Of a stretch of 64,000 nucleotides of DNA, positions 12,504-23,301 are shown piece by piece. Source of the stretch: Marisa cornuarietis (taxonomy: Eukaryota > Mollusca > Gastropoda > Architaenioglossa > Ampullariidae). Made by a program: the position numbers and the translations under genes. Every line of letters starts with the position of its first letter. Within the stretch, counting starts at the first letter, position 1. The stretch lies in assembly GCA_004794655.1 (NCBI GenBank), contig SMMW01000153.1, positions 3,606,501-3,670,500 of the forward strand. The letters are read 5' to 3'. The notes under the pieces are model-generated. The model saw only the letters and a list, made by a program, of their open reading frames with translations. It did no database searches and was not told the origin of the DNA.

Positions 12504-12573
12504 TGGGAGAGCTTCGAGCCGCCTTCAATGGCGTCGGCAGGAAATGGGATCACGACCTTTTTGTAATATCCAA

Positions 12574-12672
12574 CAAAAAAAAAAAAAAAAAAAAAGGGAG
12601 ATGGCGACCCAGGTAAGGCGATGTAAGGCCTGTGCCTTGCAAAAAAAAAAAAAACAAAACAAAAAAAAAAAC
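12574..12672. repeat. Two poly-A tracts
   Basis: A runs of about 22 bases (12574-12595) and about 28 bases with interruptions (12642-12670) flank a 45-bp unique spacer. They could be 3' tails of retroposed sequence on the plus strand, but no body is recognised upstream. Confidence 0.7.
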
Positions 12673-12973
12673 CGGTGATTTTCGCTCCTTTCCTGAAAGA
12701 GAGCTAAAGTAGGGCAGTCTGTGTTGTATCCAAACATTTCGAAATAGTTTCACTCTCTCGGGTTAATAACCTTTAAGGGACACGAGTATGTAAACTTTCT
12801 GGAGCTTGTAACCTTCTGTAAAGGAATTTACTATTATTAGTACTACATTCTTGATTGATATAGAGCAGGACCACGCTTATACACCTGCACTTGAGTCAAC
12901 TTGAGAAAACAAGATGTCTACAGTTTATGAGAGAATGACTGGACGGACAATATCGACAAAGTCCAGAAGACGT

Positions 12974-13255
12974 GTAGTGAAGACGTTGGGCCGTTACACA
13001 ATATATTTATATATAGATACGTAGTGAAGACGTTCGGCCGTTACACAATATATTTATATATAGATATGTAGTGAAGACATTGAGCCGTTACACAATATAT
13101 TTATATATAGATATGTAGTGAAGACATTGGGCCGTTACACAATATATTTATATATAGATATGTAGTGAAGACATTGGGCCGTTACACAATATATTTATAT
13201 ATAGATATGTAGTGAAGACGTTGGGCCGTTACACAATATATTTATATATAGATAT
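12974..13255. repeat. 47-bp minisatellite, exactly 6 copies
   Basis: Units start at 12974, 13021, 13068, 13115, 13162 and 13209 with no length variation. Each holds GTAGTGAAGACGTT, GGCCGTTACACAA and an AT-rich TATATTTATATATAG block. Only a few point differences separate units (for example GGGCC, CGGCC and GAGCC), so the expansion is recent. Confidence 0.95.
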
Positions 13256-13507
13256 TGTCAGACCATCACATTTCATTTTGTCGCTGTCAGACCGGGATGT
13301 GTATTCTTCTCTCTGTCAAATCTTTACACTCCTCTGTCGCTTTCTTTTCTTTCTCATTCTCGTTTGCTCTCGCTCTCTATGAGATCGTCGATTTAATCTT
13401 CCCGTAGTTGGACGTTACAGTTAACTGTCTCTCTGGCAGACAGGGACAAAGAATCTTCTCACTATCAGCTGCACTTAAGTTTTCTCGTTTTCCAGCCGTC
13501 ACGCTTT

Positions 13508-13632
13508 ATCTTCTGGCAGTCAGACCGTGACAGTTAATCTTTTGGATGTCAGTCATACTCCATCTTCTGGCTGTCAGACTGTGGCACCTAATCTACTGGC
13601 TGTCGGACTATCGGACCATCGGACCGTCACAC
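13508..13632. repeat. Diverged about 29-bp tandem repeat, 4 copies
   Basis: Four imperfect units begin ATCTTCTGGC or variants (ATCTTTTGGA, ATCTACTGGC) and contain a GTCAGACYGT core. The second unit is shorter. Weaker GTCAGACC copies upstream (about 13258-13300) suggest an older, larger array. Confidence 0.6.
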
Positions 13633-13639
13633 CGTCTCC

Positions 13640-15185
13640 TAGTCAGCACGTAAAGAGGCGAAAATCTCGACAACTTTAGCGAAGAAATTTCCACCATATT
13701 TTGTTTTTCCTGTTGTTTTTCTTTCCCTTTGTATTTCCGAACATTATAAGAATTGTTTCCCGTGGAGCATAGGGCTGCAACCATGTCACACCAGCGGATC
13801 CGGTTCTGGACGACCTTCTGTTGGGTCCATGTCTTCCCGGCAGCCTCCGCCTCGCCGTGGACCGACCTCCTCCAGGTCTGTCTGGGTCTCCCAACCCTGC
13901 GCTTCCCCTGTGGGCTCCAGTCCAGAGCTTGTCTCGTTACATAGTCACCTGACTTTGGTAGGGTGTAACAAGTCCAGCCCCACTTCCCCTTCTTGATGTC
14001 TTGGTTGTCAGGTTTCTAGTTGGTTCTCTCCTAGTGGTCTGTATTGGAAATCTCGGATGTGGCGCAGACATCTGTTGACGAATGTCAGAATCCTGTTGGT
14101 GATAGTGTTAAGGATCCGTGTCAAAATAATAAAGCCTTATGATTTTCTTTTTTTAAAAGGGTACATAAGATGGCATGCACTTATGAGTAGATGTGATTGC
14201 ATTATTATGCAGACTGTATTTGCACGGTGAACCACAGGGATTATGTCCTCCACTGTTTACATCACTAGAAACAGAAATGGATAAAGCCGGTTGCTCGCCT
14301 TTAGCTCTAGTGGTTTCAAGATTTGTCTCCCCAGATACACCTTTATTCACCATTGCTGCTGCATATTCACGTGGTTATTTCCCCGATCCAGTTTCTTTTA
14401 TCACGCTCTTTTACTTAATTATATGTGTGTGTGTTTGTTTATGTGTGTGTGTGTGTGTGTGTGCGGGCGCATAGCTTTCAACGTACTGCAGACACATTGC
14501 CTGCATCAACACCTGCATTATTACCTGCATTATCACCTGTCTACATTGTGCCATCCGTCCTTCCTGCTGCTGCTTCAAGTTTCACCTCATCAAAGTCGTC
14601 GGTTGGTTTGACAAGTAACGAAACTCATCTACAAATAAAAAAAAAATTATATCCTCTCTACCCTCACTGTTTGGTTGGCCTGACAAAAGCAGCTGACACA
14701 GACCCATGAACGGTCGAAGTTGCCGCTGGTACGAAGGGGTAATCAAGAATGCAGGCAATGAATTCGTAAAAGAGGGAGTCGTGATTGATAGGCGGCAAGG
14801 AGTTAGTTGAGAGAGAGAGAGAGGTGGATCTAAAAAAAAAAAAAGAAAAAAAGAAAGAAAATTGCCTGGTTTCTGGATACATTTCCACGAACGCACACAC
14901 GTACACACGCACGCAAACAATCAACCAAACAGTTTGATAGACTGGATTTCAAGGGAGATGGGTAAGGAATGTTAGGGGTTGGTAGTTGGAAACCTGAGCA
15001 CGCGAAGAAAATCCCTGTGAATAGGTGTCACATTCACATCGAAGTGTGTGCGGCCTGCGATGAACTGTGACCGCGCGACATTTCCAGCGTGATTGCAGTG
15101 GAGTGTATTACCGCCCCAGCAAAGGCAGCTGACAATTAACACAATTAACAGGCCACTGACTTGCTCTTGCCGACTATCGTCATTT
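13640..15185. other. Non-coding stretch
   Basis: Contains a (GT)n run at 14424-14462, small CACCTGCATTAT repeats near 14508-14540, a GA run at 14809-14822 and an A-rich tract at 14832-14860. No gene or transposon domain is recognised. Confidence 0.55.
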
Positions 15186-15189
15186 ACAC

Positions 15190-15780
15190 GGCGCAGTCAA
15201 CAGTGAGCAGACGGGAACAGCAACAGTGGCAATGACTAGGCTGGACATGATCTGGCACAGCCATGACAACAGGCTGACTACAAAGTACAATGTGTACAAG
15301 TCTCTTGATGTGCCGATCCTGCCTCACGGATGTGCAACGTGGGCTGGACTCGCCAATACGGAGAGCAGAGTCCAAGCATTCGAGAGCAAATCCTGATGAG
15401 GTTGCTCTAGATGTCGTACTAAAAACACGAAACCAATGACTGACTTTGTACGAAGCACGGTTGCCACAGTCGCAGGACACCAGGAACCTCTACTATCAAC
15501 AATCAAGGGACGTATCCAGGTCTTCTTTGATCACGTGACCTGACACGACACCCTGTCGAAGACTGTCCTTCGGGGCACATTGGAGGGTGGCCGATGCCGC
15601 GGTGACCAGAGAAAGAACTGACTTACGACCATCAAAGACTGGACTGGTCGTCCTGTACAGGACCTGCTGACTATCGCCCACAATAGACAAGAGTTGCAGC
15701 CCCTGTCAGCTGCCGCGTATATCCACGTGCTCCGCCCCCTGTCCCCATATGACAGGTACCAGTCAAGGGGCGACTAACTG
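15190..15780 (+). pseudogene. LINE remnant, copy 2 (C-terminal part only)
   Basis: On the plus strand the translation follows the C-terminal third of the same LINE ORF family as the 8.75-9.74 kb copy. Recognisable blocks are GTATVAMTRLDMIW, KYNVYKSLDVPILPHGC, ANTESRVQAFESKS, FVRSTVATVAGHQEPLL, HDTLSKTVLRGTLEGGRCRG and DWTGRPVQDLLT. A YDRYQSRGD tail follows near 15755-15775. The reading shifts frame at least once near 15395-15440. Stops interrupt it, for example where the conserved histidine-rich motif reads HVT-stop-HDT. The reverse-transcriptase palm is absent, as in 5'-truncated LINE copies. Confidence 0.85.
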
Positions 15781-15789
15781 GCTCGATGC

Positions 15790-17760
15790 CGTTCTTAAGA
15801 GGACAAATTATGGAGGAAACACGTTTGTCCGGCAAGGAATAGCTTTTAATGCCGTCGCCTGATCGCAGTGCAAAGCACTCACCCCTGTGCTTACGTCACG
15901 GGGTCTAACCGTCCCTTGTCATCCACTGCCCATCGATCTTACGACTTCTCGGCATTTCGGTCACGCGCAAGAGAGATGAGGGGTGGGGTCTGTGAAGGTG
16001 AGAAGGGGGTAGGGGTGGGGGGTATCTTAATTAGCTCCCTTGCGCCTTGAAGGGAGGGCTAAGCTTTTGCTGGCGGCGCCTGAACCCGTTGCGGTAGCTG
16101 CGGTTGTCGAACGACAGCGGATCAATGACTGCGCCTGTGTGGCGGCAGTGCGTTAACTGTTATTCACCCTCCATTCCGTCCATTCGTTCAAAACGTGCAG
16201 ACGTGAAGGGGGTGGGGAGGTGGGAAGAGGATGGGATAAGCCGCTTTAAATGTTTGAGTACTTAGGCTTGAGTGTTGAGAAAATAAAAACTACAGCCATC
16301 GCCGGACAGGCAGGGAGAGGAGGGGGAGCCGATGAAATCGCTGTCTTTTTGGCCCCAGTAGACGAAAATTTTTTTTTACCTAATTTCTGAGGCCAATACT
16401 TTATTGTTATCTTGTGGTAAGTGAACCACTCCTAATTTGCTACATGGTTTATAATAAAGAACACGGTCTAACTGTAGGGAAAACATTGTACACGTTGACC
16501 CTCGTGTTGGATGAACGTTGTTGTCACTGGAATGAACATGCGAAAGAAGCAGGAGGAGGAAGGTTAGCTTTCAGATGCGCGGGTAGCCTTGCTGAACCCC
16601 GGTAGTGACGTCACACGGGTGGCCAGAAATAACGATCTTGATGTTTCGAGTGAGTAAAATTGTAGTGAGGTGATTCATTTTGGCGACTGCCCTAAGATAG
16701 AAAAGACTGCTTTGCAGGTGTCTTTGAAAGAAAAAAAAATGACCAATAGAAATGGTCCACACTGCACAATGAAGCGTAGTTTGATTGCGTTCTTGGACGG
16801 GTGCGCGCCTGTGTGTATGTGTGCGAGTGTGCGTGCGTGTGACAGAGGGGTTGCTCTACAAGTGGCAGCCCACCCGTTACCCAAGCCAAAGCGTAACAGC
16901 AAGCCGGGTATCCCGTGAATGCTGGTCCTCGCGCACCCACCCGTTCCACGCGCGCTGTGATCAGGAAGAGTTATTGACATGCTAATCTTCTCTGCTCGGT
17001 CTTCTCTTCCCATGATGCACCAGCGGCTGCAAATGCCACTCGGCTTTTTTCAAGAAGGAACTAAAACTTGATTCCAAGTGGCCATCCATCAGCAGCAATT
17101 AGCGGCGTGCCACCCTTGTTCTTACCTTGCGCCGACCTGCTCAGGAAGGATTTCCCTGAGCGCGCACGTGCAGGTACCCCCTTCCCTCCCACACACACCT
17201 ACGTAGTCGGGGGGGTTTCTTGGCATCAAACATCGACGGTGAGTATGGAAATGTAGAAATTACTGCACTTGCTGTCTGTTGTCATGCATGTCCGTCCGTA
17301 TGTCTGTAACACTTTCTTAATCTTAGACCCTTCTCTAAGATTAAAGGTGATTGTGTGGTCAAGGTTTTTTTTCCTGCACACACATATATATATATATATA
17401 TAACACTTTGTACACATTAGCATTTAGATTAGCCAGTTTTAGCTTTGTACAGATGGGTAGTTACAGTAATCATTCCTTCATCTGTAGCCATGTATACATA
17501 AGCAGCTCTAGCAGACACTCCTGAACATCCGCCCCTTGACTAATGGGACCTGACAACCAGTTATGGTGGTCCGCTGGCTGTGGTCCTGGTGGAGGGTGTG
17601 GTGGGCAGGAACTGGGTAGACGCGGTGGCTGACAAGCGGGTTCGCCACTTATGCCTGTCGTAATGCTTGTTAGTCAGGCAATTTTTGTGTTCGCTGGACA
17701 GTTTTGCTCTCCTCGGCCTCGGCCATCGTAGCAGGTACCCAGAAGGGTGATCATGATGTC
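15790..17760. other. Non-coding stretch
   Basis: A CRE palindrome TGACGTCA lies at 16606-16613. A mixed GT-rich tract lies at 16803-16843 and an AT run at 17384-17402. 17520-17740 is GC-richer and has weak local resemblance to the 3' end of LINE copy 1 around 8660-8740, too weak to call. Confidence 0.5.
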
Positions 17761-18054
17761 ATGAGTTAGGGGCAGGTCTTGTATTGTTTCCTGTGTGAAT
17801 GGTGTCTTGTGTTTGACGTCTTGTGTGCGTCATTTGTTCGTCGTCATTTTGGGAAAAGAATGACGTAAAAAGAAGAAAGACGACGATTCCATGGCCAGAT
17901 AGAAAAGAGAGAGCAGCGAGTTCTTCATCTTCCATAAATCAACTAGAAATCTCTTCACCTTCATCCCCACCTACTGGGGGCTCGTCGAGCGTGGTGTATG
18001 TGTGTAATATGTGTCGTGCGTATGCAAGGTAAGTGTATGTGCGTCCTATTACAC
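17761..18054 (+). repeat. Dispersed repeat X, copy 1 (about 294 bp), with exon-like segment
   Basis: This segment is highly similar, over its whole length, to the reverse complement of 52175-52486. Shared landmarks in order are TCTTGTATTGTTTC, GGTGTCTTGTGTTTGACGTC, CCATGGCCAGATAG, GAGAGCAGCGAGTTCTTCAT, CTCGTCGAGCGTGGTGTATG and CAAGGTAAGTGTATGTGCG. Similarity stops sharply at both ends. On the plus strand 17823-18029 is open, with a CVIC pair near the start and a CNMC pair near the end, and it runs into CAAG|GTAAGTG, a consensus 5' splice site. The frame begins at GTG after an in-frame stop, so no start codon is supported. In the other copy the frame is broken. The element family is unknown to me. 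Confidence 0.85.
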
Positions 18055-18884
18055 TAGACTTCAGTAGCACAGGCATACTGGCTCCATATTGGCCCGATAT
18101 TGGGCCAAACTTATCAGCCGTCATGGCTCTACAGACGCTCGATATTAGGACTTGATGGCGCAAAGTTGATTTAAAAAAAAAGAATACTGGTGACTGGTGT
18201 AAAGCTGGATCCGAACAGGATTTAATATTGGTGAGTTGTTTGTGCTCAAGTCCATACAAGCTACAGTACCTACCTCCCATCTTGCTATAGTCGTGTCCAA
18301 TAAAATTGTGGCTCAATACAAACCTAAAGGCTGTCGTCTAACTTCATTAGTTATTAAGACGTTGGGGAGTGAGGAGTGTCTCTCGACCTCCCTTTTCTCG
18401 AAGCCACTCACTTTTTACTCACTCCCTCGATACCATACATCCCCCAGCCCTCTATGGAGTGAGATACCGATTTCTGTCAGCTGGGCGGACTGCTGGTAGC
18501 TGCTAAGTCTACCTGTCAGTCTCAATGGTCACGTGACCTGATCAGAGGCATCACTGACTAGCTAGGCTGACATTCTATCGCGCTGCCAGCTGTCTAGTGG
18601 ACCTTCCTGACTGTCAGGAATATCGGCTCCATGCTGGCACAAGGTTGGCTCCTGTAGTTAAGACACCCTACACCCAGAGTCACTGGACCAATGTCAGGCC
18701 AACATCATGTGCTATCTGGGCAGTATGGCTTAAACCAGACCAGCTTGCGCGGCTTAGCTGTTGCCAGAAGAGGTTTCTGGTGGCCCTAGAAGGTGGCAGT
18801 GGTGGTTCATACAAACTAATTGCTCTTATGTTCGGTGTAGGAGATTCGAAGCAGTTTTCTTAGGCCTCGAATGCCTGGAATTTT
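18055..18884. other. Non-coding stretch
   Basis: Contains TTGGCCC...GGGCCAA, a 7-bp-arm near-palindrome at 18089-18108. A perfect 12-bp palindrome GGTCACGTGACC (18527-18538) includes the 10-bp CLEAR/USF-type E-box GTCACGTGAC. No gene is recognised. Confidence 0.5.
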
Positions 18885-19513
18885 TTCTGTTTCAGTAAGT
18901 CCGCGCCTCGTATTCGTGTAGCAGGATAACTATGAGGGACTACGAGGGACTTGTACAGTCAGTACTTGGTAGCAAACTTGATGGTGCTGCTACACCAAAT
19001 TCTGTTTAGCCTGGCAGTTGCTTCTATTGCTGTTGAAATGCTTATGCGGATTCTGCCGTGCAGCTGTTCTCTTTGAATAACTAAGCTCCCAAATAATTAA
19101 AGCTGTTGATCTCTTGGAGCTGTACTCCGTTCACTTTGATTTCTTCTTTGCTGCAGACGTTGGTGTGAACCATGACTTTGGTCTCTGCCAGTGCTGTTCA
19201 CAAGTCCAATATGCACTCGCATTGTCCTTCAGTTTGTTTGTAATGTCCTGCAGTTTGCTTTTGCTGCCTTTCATCAGATCAGCGTCTTCTCAAAAGCGCA
19301 GGTTGCATATGAGCATCCCACTGATAGACAGGGAGGTCATGAAGGATTTCTCACATGATGTTTTCTAAATAGAGGTTGACGGGTAGGGGCGATACGTTTG
19401 CCTTTGGTGGACACCCTTTGCCGTCCGAAAGAAGTCTCCCAGTTTGTTATTAAGTAGTAATTATTAAGTGAACTAATTGAACTCGTGTACACAGCTTTGA
19501 TGTCAAGTCCCTC

Positions 19514-19517
19514 TTAA
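19514..19517. repeat. TTAA target-site duplication, left
   Basis: TTAA immediately outside the left inverted repeat AGGTCAAG. It is matched by TTAA at 20362-20365. Confidence 0.8.
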
Positions 19518-20361
19518 AGGTCAAGAGCAGTGTAACATTATTTCTTTATGCTCGGGTTAAGTTCGTTTTAAATTAATAATTCACAAAATATGAGTGCATA
19601 ATTATGCTTAATTTTAAAGATATAAGCCTTCAAACATCGGCATTCTCACCGGCAACTAGAAAGGCGGGAAAAATTACTCTCCTGTACTGAAGAGTTCTCT
19701 CACGTGATCGAAGTATTTGTAACAGTGAGTGTGGATGTCTTCCAGTCAAATGAAGAAACATCGCTCAGGTTGTCGTGTTCTAAGTAAATAGCAAATTTTG
19801 CATGCAGCTAAATGAGGAAGAAATAAGTGTTTACATGGATAAACATGTTTCAAACTATCATTATATTTTTAATTGTTAAAAAATCCTTATCAGCAGTCAG
19901 TTGTAATTATTGTTGCCCATTAAATTTTGATCTGATTGACTTACCAGTCTGTTGAATGAATTACGTTTGGACCATTTAATTATTTTTTTTAACTTCATTC
20001 GAAGCTTCTAAATAAAGTTCCAATCTGTAGGGCTGTGTTTCAAATTCAGCTGTTTCATTTTTGGGGCAAAAAAATCGCTTCTTGAACTACCGATACTCGC
20101 ACGTGTTCCTGTTCAATGTGTACAATGTGTCCTGGTCAGTTTTCTTTTACCGAAGATTCCATCTTTTCTCTTTGACTTCAGCTTGTGCAATACGTTCGTT
20201 TCGTCACTTCCTGTTTTCTCGACAAATCCAGGTGTGCTTAAGAGAAAAATATTAATATAAAATCTTTCATGCCTCTTTGTCATAAAATACCACCGGAATA
20301 TGTTTTTGTGATACTTAATGTTCTGTTTCCAACGATTTTTGCTCAGCAATCAACTTGACCT
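19518..20361. mobile_element. 844-bp TTAA-specific (piggyBac-like) MITE nested in a LINE
   Basis: The insert starts AGGTCAAG and ends CTTGACCT, a perfect 8-bp terminal inverted repeat, and is bounded on both sides by TTAA. TTAA duplication is the signature of piggyBac-type transposition. The boundaries are independently confirmed because the LINE protein alignment is interrupted exactly here (FNI on one side, EGL on the other). The interior is AT-rich with no transposase recognised. The right part (about 20090-20361) is homologous to 23306-23560 in the opposite orientation, so the element belongs to a family with at least two copies in this window. Confidence 0.82.
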
Positions 20362-20365
20362 TTAA
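20362..20365. repeat. TTAA target-site duplication, right
   Basis: TTAA directly follows the right inverted repeat CTTGACCT and matches 19514-19517. Confidence 0.8.
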
Positions 20366-20689
20366 ATGTTGAATGTTTCCATCACATCCTACACCACCTT
20401 GTGCCAGACGCTGTCATGTGTGTTTTTAAAGTTAATGAAATTGAAAAAGAAATTCCGCTGATGTTGTAGGAGGAGACAGCTGACGATCTGCTCAACTGTG
20501 TTCCTGCCAGGTCTAAACCCAAACTGTTCTTTAGCTAACAGTTCCACTGGGGTGGTTGTGAGCAGCTCAGCATGAACATTGTCAACACCAGGGACACCCT
20601 CCTTCAGACTGCACACAGTTACCTCAACCTGTTACTGAAGGACTGGTAGGTCTGTAGGTTCGCTGGCTGCAAGTTAGAAGGTTGGTCGT

Positions 20690-22520
20690 CTGCCTTTCAC
20701 CTGTACAACTTCTCCATATCGTCGTCTTCGTTCTTGGAAGTCGGACCACAAACTTGGAGGAAGGTAACATTGGGATGTCTGACAGAGATGCGGGGGAATC
20801 AGTCTGCCGGAAATCGGTGTTCAGCAGGTGAAGACTGTGATCACATTTTTTTAAACATGCAATTTTCGTTTGTGTAGTTTCTTCTCCATCGTACGAAATC
20901 CCTTGACATTCCTCCGTTGCTGTTTTTCCAAGGGCTGGTTGTGTGACATCAACCTTTAAGAACACGAAGCTCTGGTCGATCCTTTTATCACGGAAAGTAA
21001 AGTTGTTTTAGCATCTTGATTTCCTGTAGGGGTTCAATCCCCTACCCTTCGTCTTTCCCAAGATGCTTCGTACTCCGAGCGAGCACTTAATTGTCTTTGT
21101 CACACGGGAAATCGAGATTTTAGCTCGAGCCCCTAGAGACCAAAGTTCGTCTTATTTCACTTGGAGGCAACCAGCTCTCTCTCTCTTCCACACAGTCGTA
21201 AATAGTAGTGTTTTCGTTACTCGCTCAATTTAAATATTTTGCTCTTCAGTGGACTTTTTAGTGCCGTACACTTAATCCGATGAAACACATAGTCGGCCTG
21301 CGGTCTCTTGTGTCAAAATCCATTAATGTCCGCAGGAACACGAGATCTTCGAGCGGGAAGCATGTTTCTAGGTCACGGTTATCCAGAGAGAGGCTGAGTT
21401 CCTGAAACGCAAACAGATGATGGACGTGTTGGTGTTGTGGTGTGGGAATATGGGTGGAGGCTGTTTTCGACGTGGATCCTTCTTTTTTAAGCGACGGAAA
21501 TTAAAATTAACACCAGGGAGAAAACAGTCTGACTCTGTGTGTGCGTGTGTGTGAAAGAGAGAGGGAGGGAGGGTGATTGAAGGAGTGCGTTGGGTGCGAG
21601 CGCGTATGTGCAATATATAATATATATTTAGATAAATGTATGCACATATGTATATGGATGTATTTTAGTGTGTGCGCCGCGTTTGGCACCCATCTGGACA
21701 CATGAACGCACATGTAAAAACATGCACAAACATGTTCCATGGGAAGCATCCGACAAAGTTCGGAACGCACTGGCGTCACGCACACACGCATACACAAGGA
21801 CACAAGCACACGCGCCTGCACGTACACATACACACAGAGGGTATGAGAGAGATGTGGGAGAGGAGGAGGGTAGGGGGAGAGATAGAGAGAGCTAGAGAGA
21901 AGTGCACGGGGTTCGACCGTTAAGATCTGTTATTTACTACCCCATCCAACCCCGCGCTCTATCTGTGCATACAATCTGCTCTACATTGGGAGGATCTACG
22001 CATCTACCCCCCTAATCCATCACCCTCCCACCCGCGAAAGACTCACACGGATTTGGTACAAAGAACGACAAATTTTACTTTTAAAAAATCGTACAAAGGA
22101 AACCCCCGAAATAAGGGCAACAGTTGGTGCACACGTGTATACCGCAGGGCAAACCCTAGTGAGACAAAGGCGTCAACCCCTAACCGTATTTTGCCTCCCA
22201 GTTCACCGACAAAACAGATGATTGGGTGGGGGGGGGTGGCGGGGATGAGGGAGAGAGTCATCTCTGTTGTTTGCATACAGAGCACCAGCAGGATACAAGG
22301 CCCTGCAGTTATGAACCCGAGGCAAAGCGGAGACCGCAGGGTATCCACCGACACTGGAGGTTTTTTAACTTGTTTACCCTGCGGGTTAAGTATGGGAAAT
22401 GTGTGTTAGACTTACCTACGGGCTCCAGACTCCGAGAGTATCTTTTACCTCCGATGATCTGGGCCTCCAGAAACTCCACATAACTGTTTTGCACTCATCT
22501 TTCAACCTGCATCTGTGTCT
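20690..22520. other. Non-coding stretch
   Basis: Contains GTAGGGG-TTCAAT-CCCCTAC, a perfect 7-bp-stem hairpin near 21026-21046. It also has mixed CA/TG low-complexity tracts at 21530-21575 and 21775-21835, and a GA-rich block at 21841-21900. Small ORFs here show no recognised domain. Confidence 0.5.
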
Positions 22521-22522
22521 TC

Positions 22523-22617
22523 GTACGTGCTAGTACGTGCTAGTACGTGAAAGTTCGTGACAGTACGTGCTAGTACGTGATGGTACTTGACAGTACGTGC
22601 TAGTACTGTTAGCACAT
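22523..22617. repeat. 10-bp tandem array of ACGTG motifs, about 9 copies
   Basis: Units of exactly 10 bp (GTACGTGCTA and variants) give ACGTG cores starting at 22525, 22535, 22545, 22565, 22575 and 22595. Degenerate versions occur at 22555 (TCGTG) and 22585 (ACTTG). ACGTG is the core of HIF and other bHLH-PAS binding sites. The fixed 10-bp step places all cores on nearly the same helical face. Confidence 0.85.
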
Positions 22618-22849
22618 GCAAGATCAGGTTTATCGCTGCAAAAGTTGCTGCATTAGTAGTGTGATAGAAAGGTACTTCTGCCGAGAATTAATTTCATAAA
22701 AAAATACTTGTACTTCACGGTGACATCCGAACCTGGACCTTATAATCTTTACTGATTCAGGTGACAAGAGGCTGAATGTAGTCGGAACAAAAAAAAAGCT
22801 GCCGTGGTTGAAAAAGTGGAGCAGAGCTCGCAATGCTCTCAGCCTGTCG

Positions 22850-23300
22850 TCGGTCGTGTCAGTGGGTCCCTGTGGGCATAAAACCCCACCTTGGCGTATG
22901 AGCGAAGCGGAGGGAGGAGAGAGTTGACCCTCCCCGTCGCAGCAGTTATGTGTGGATTAACAAAAGGGGTGCTGAACCCCACCACAGGCTGTGAATGACA
23001 TCCTTTTCTCTAGTTCACCGACAACCTCGAGCTGAGCACTCGTCACAAACCGTCCCCCAACCCTTCCCCACCCTGCGAGCTAGCAACACCTGTCATGGTC
23101 TGAGCTTTCGGGTGCCAGGTGTAAGAGTTTACCCGCATCATACACCACCATAGCAGTCTTTGGAGTCTGCTCATTCAGATTGTAAGATTAAAGGATGATG
23201 GTCTCTTAGCTATGTACCTTTAGTAGCAGTAAATCTCAGGTGGTCGGCCATGTTTACGACAGTAAACCTCAAATGGTTCGCTGTATATGCGGAGGTAATC
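22850..23300. other. Non-coding stretch
   Basis: GC-richer sequence without recognised domains. It contains repeated AAACCTCA and GTAAACCTC phrases near 23230-23275. Confidence 0.4.
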
Positions 23301-23301
23301 C

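Larger units (their letters stand above)
9736..12573. other. Non-coding stretch with CA arrays
   Basis: Two long CA arrays (annotated separately) and a short A/T-rich AAAAT run at 11209-11231 are the only clear structures. A TGACGTCA palindrome at 12479-12486 lies 12 bp upstream of a CCAAT box (12499-12503) in CpG-containing sequence. No gene is recognised. Confidence 0.5.
18885..20680 (-). pseudogene. LINE remnant, copy 3, split by a TTAA-flanked insertion
   Basis: Read on the minus strand from 20680 down, the translation shows a reverse-transcriptase N-terminal region: SLKEGVPGVDNVHAELL, FGFRPGRNTVEQI, LLLQHQRNFFFNFINF, VWHKVV and METFNI. It stops at 20366, resumes at 19513 with EGLDIKAVYTSS, and continues through NNKLGDFFRT, VNLYLENIM, ISGMLICNLRF, the palm region, INSFNYLGA, ATARLNRIW, IKFATKY and LYKSLVVP to about 18885. 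The catalytic ADD box is replaced by stop-E-D. Several stops and frameshifts are present, and a stretch is missing after AELL. The 852 bp between the two parts are an 844-bp MITE plus its TTAA duplications; removing one TTAA with the insert restores the alignment. Confidence 0.88.

Noticed and set aside
17520..17740. Possible fourth LINE 3' end
   Set aside because: Only the phrase GACAAGCGGGTTCGCCACTT resembles the end of LINE copy 1. Translation shows no reverse-transcriptase motifs.
18089..18108. Near-palindrome TTGGCCC...GGGCCAA
   Set aside because: An isolated 7-bp arm pair with no target duplication or second copy. Too short to call a mobile element or hairpin RNA.
21026..21046. GTAGGGG...CCCCTAC hairpin resembling a tRNA T-arm
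   Set aside because: A 7-bp stem with a 6-base loop does not match T-arm geometry, and no A-box or acceptor stem lies upstream.
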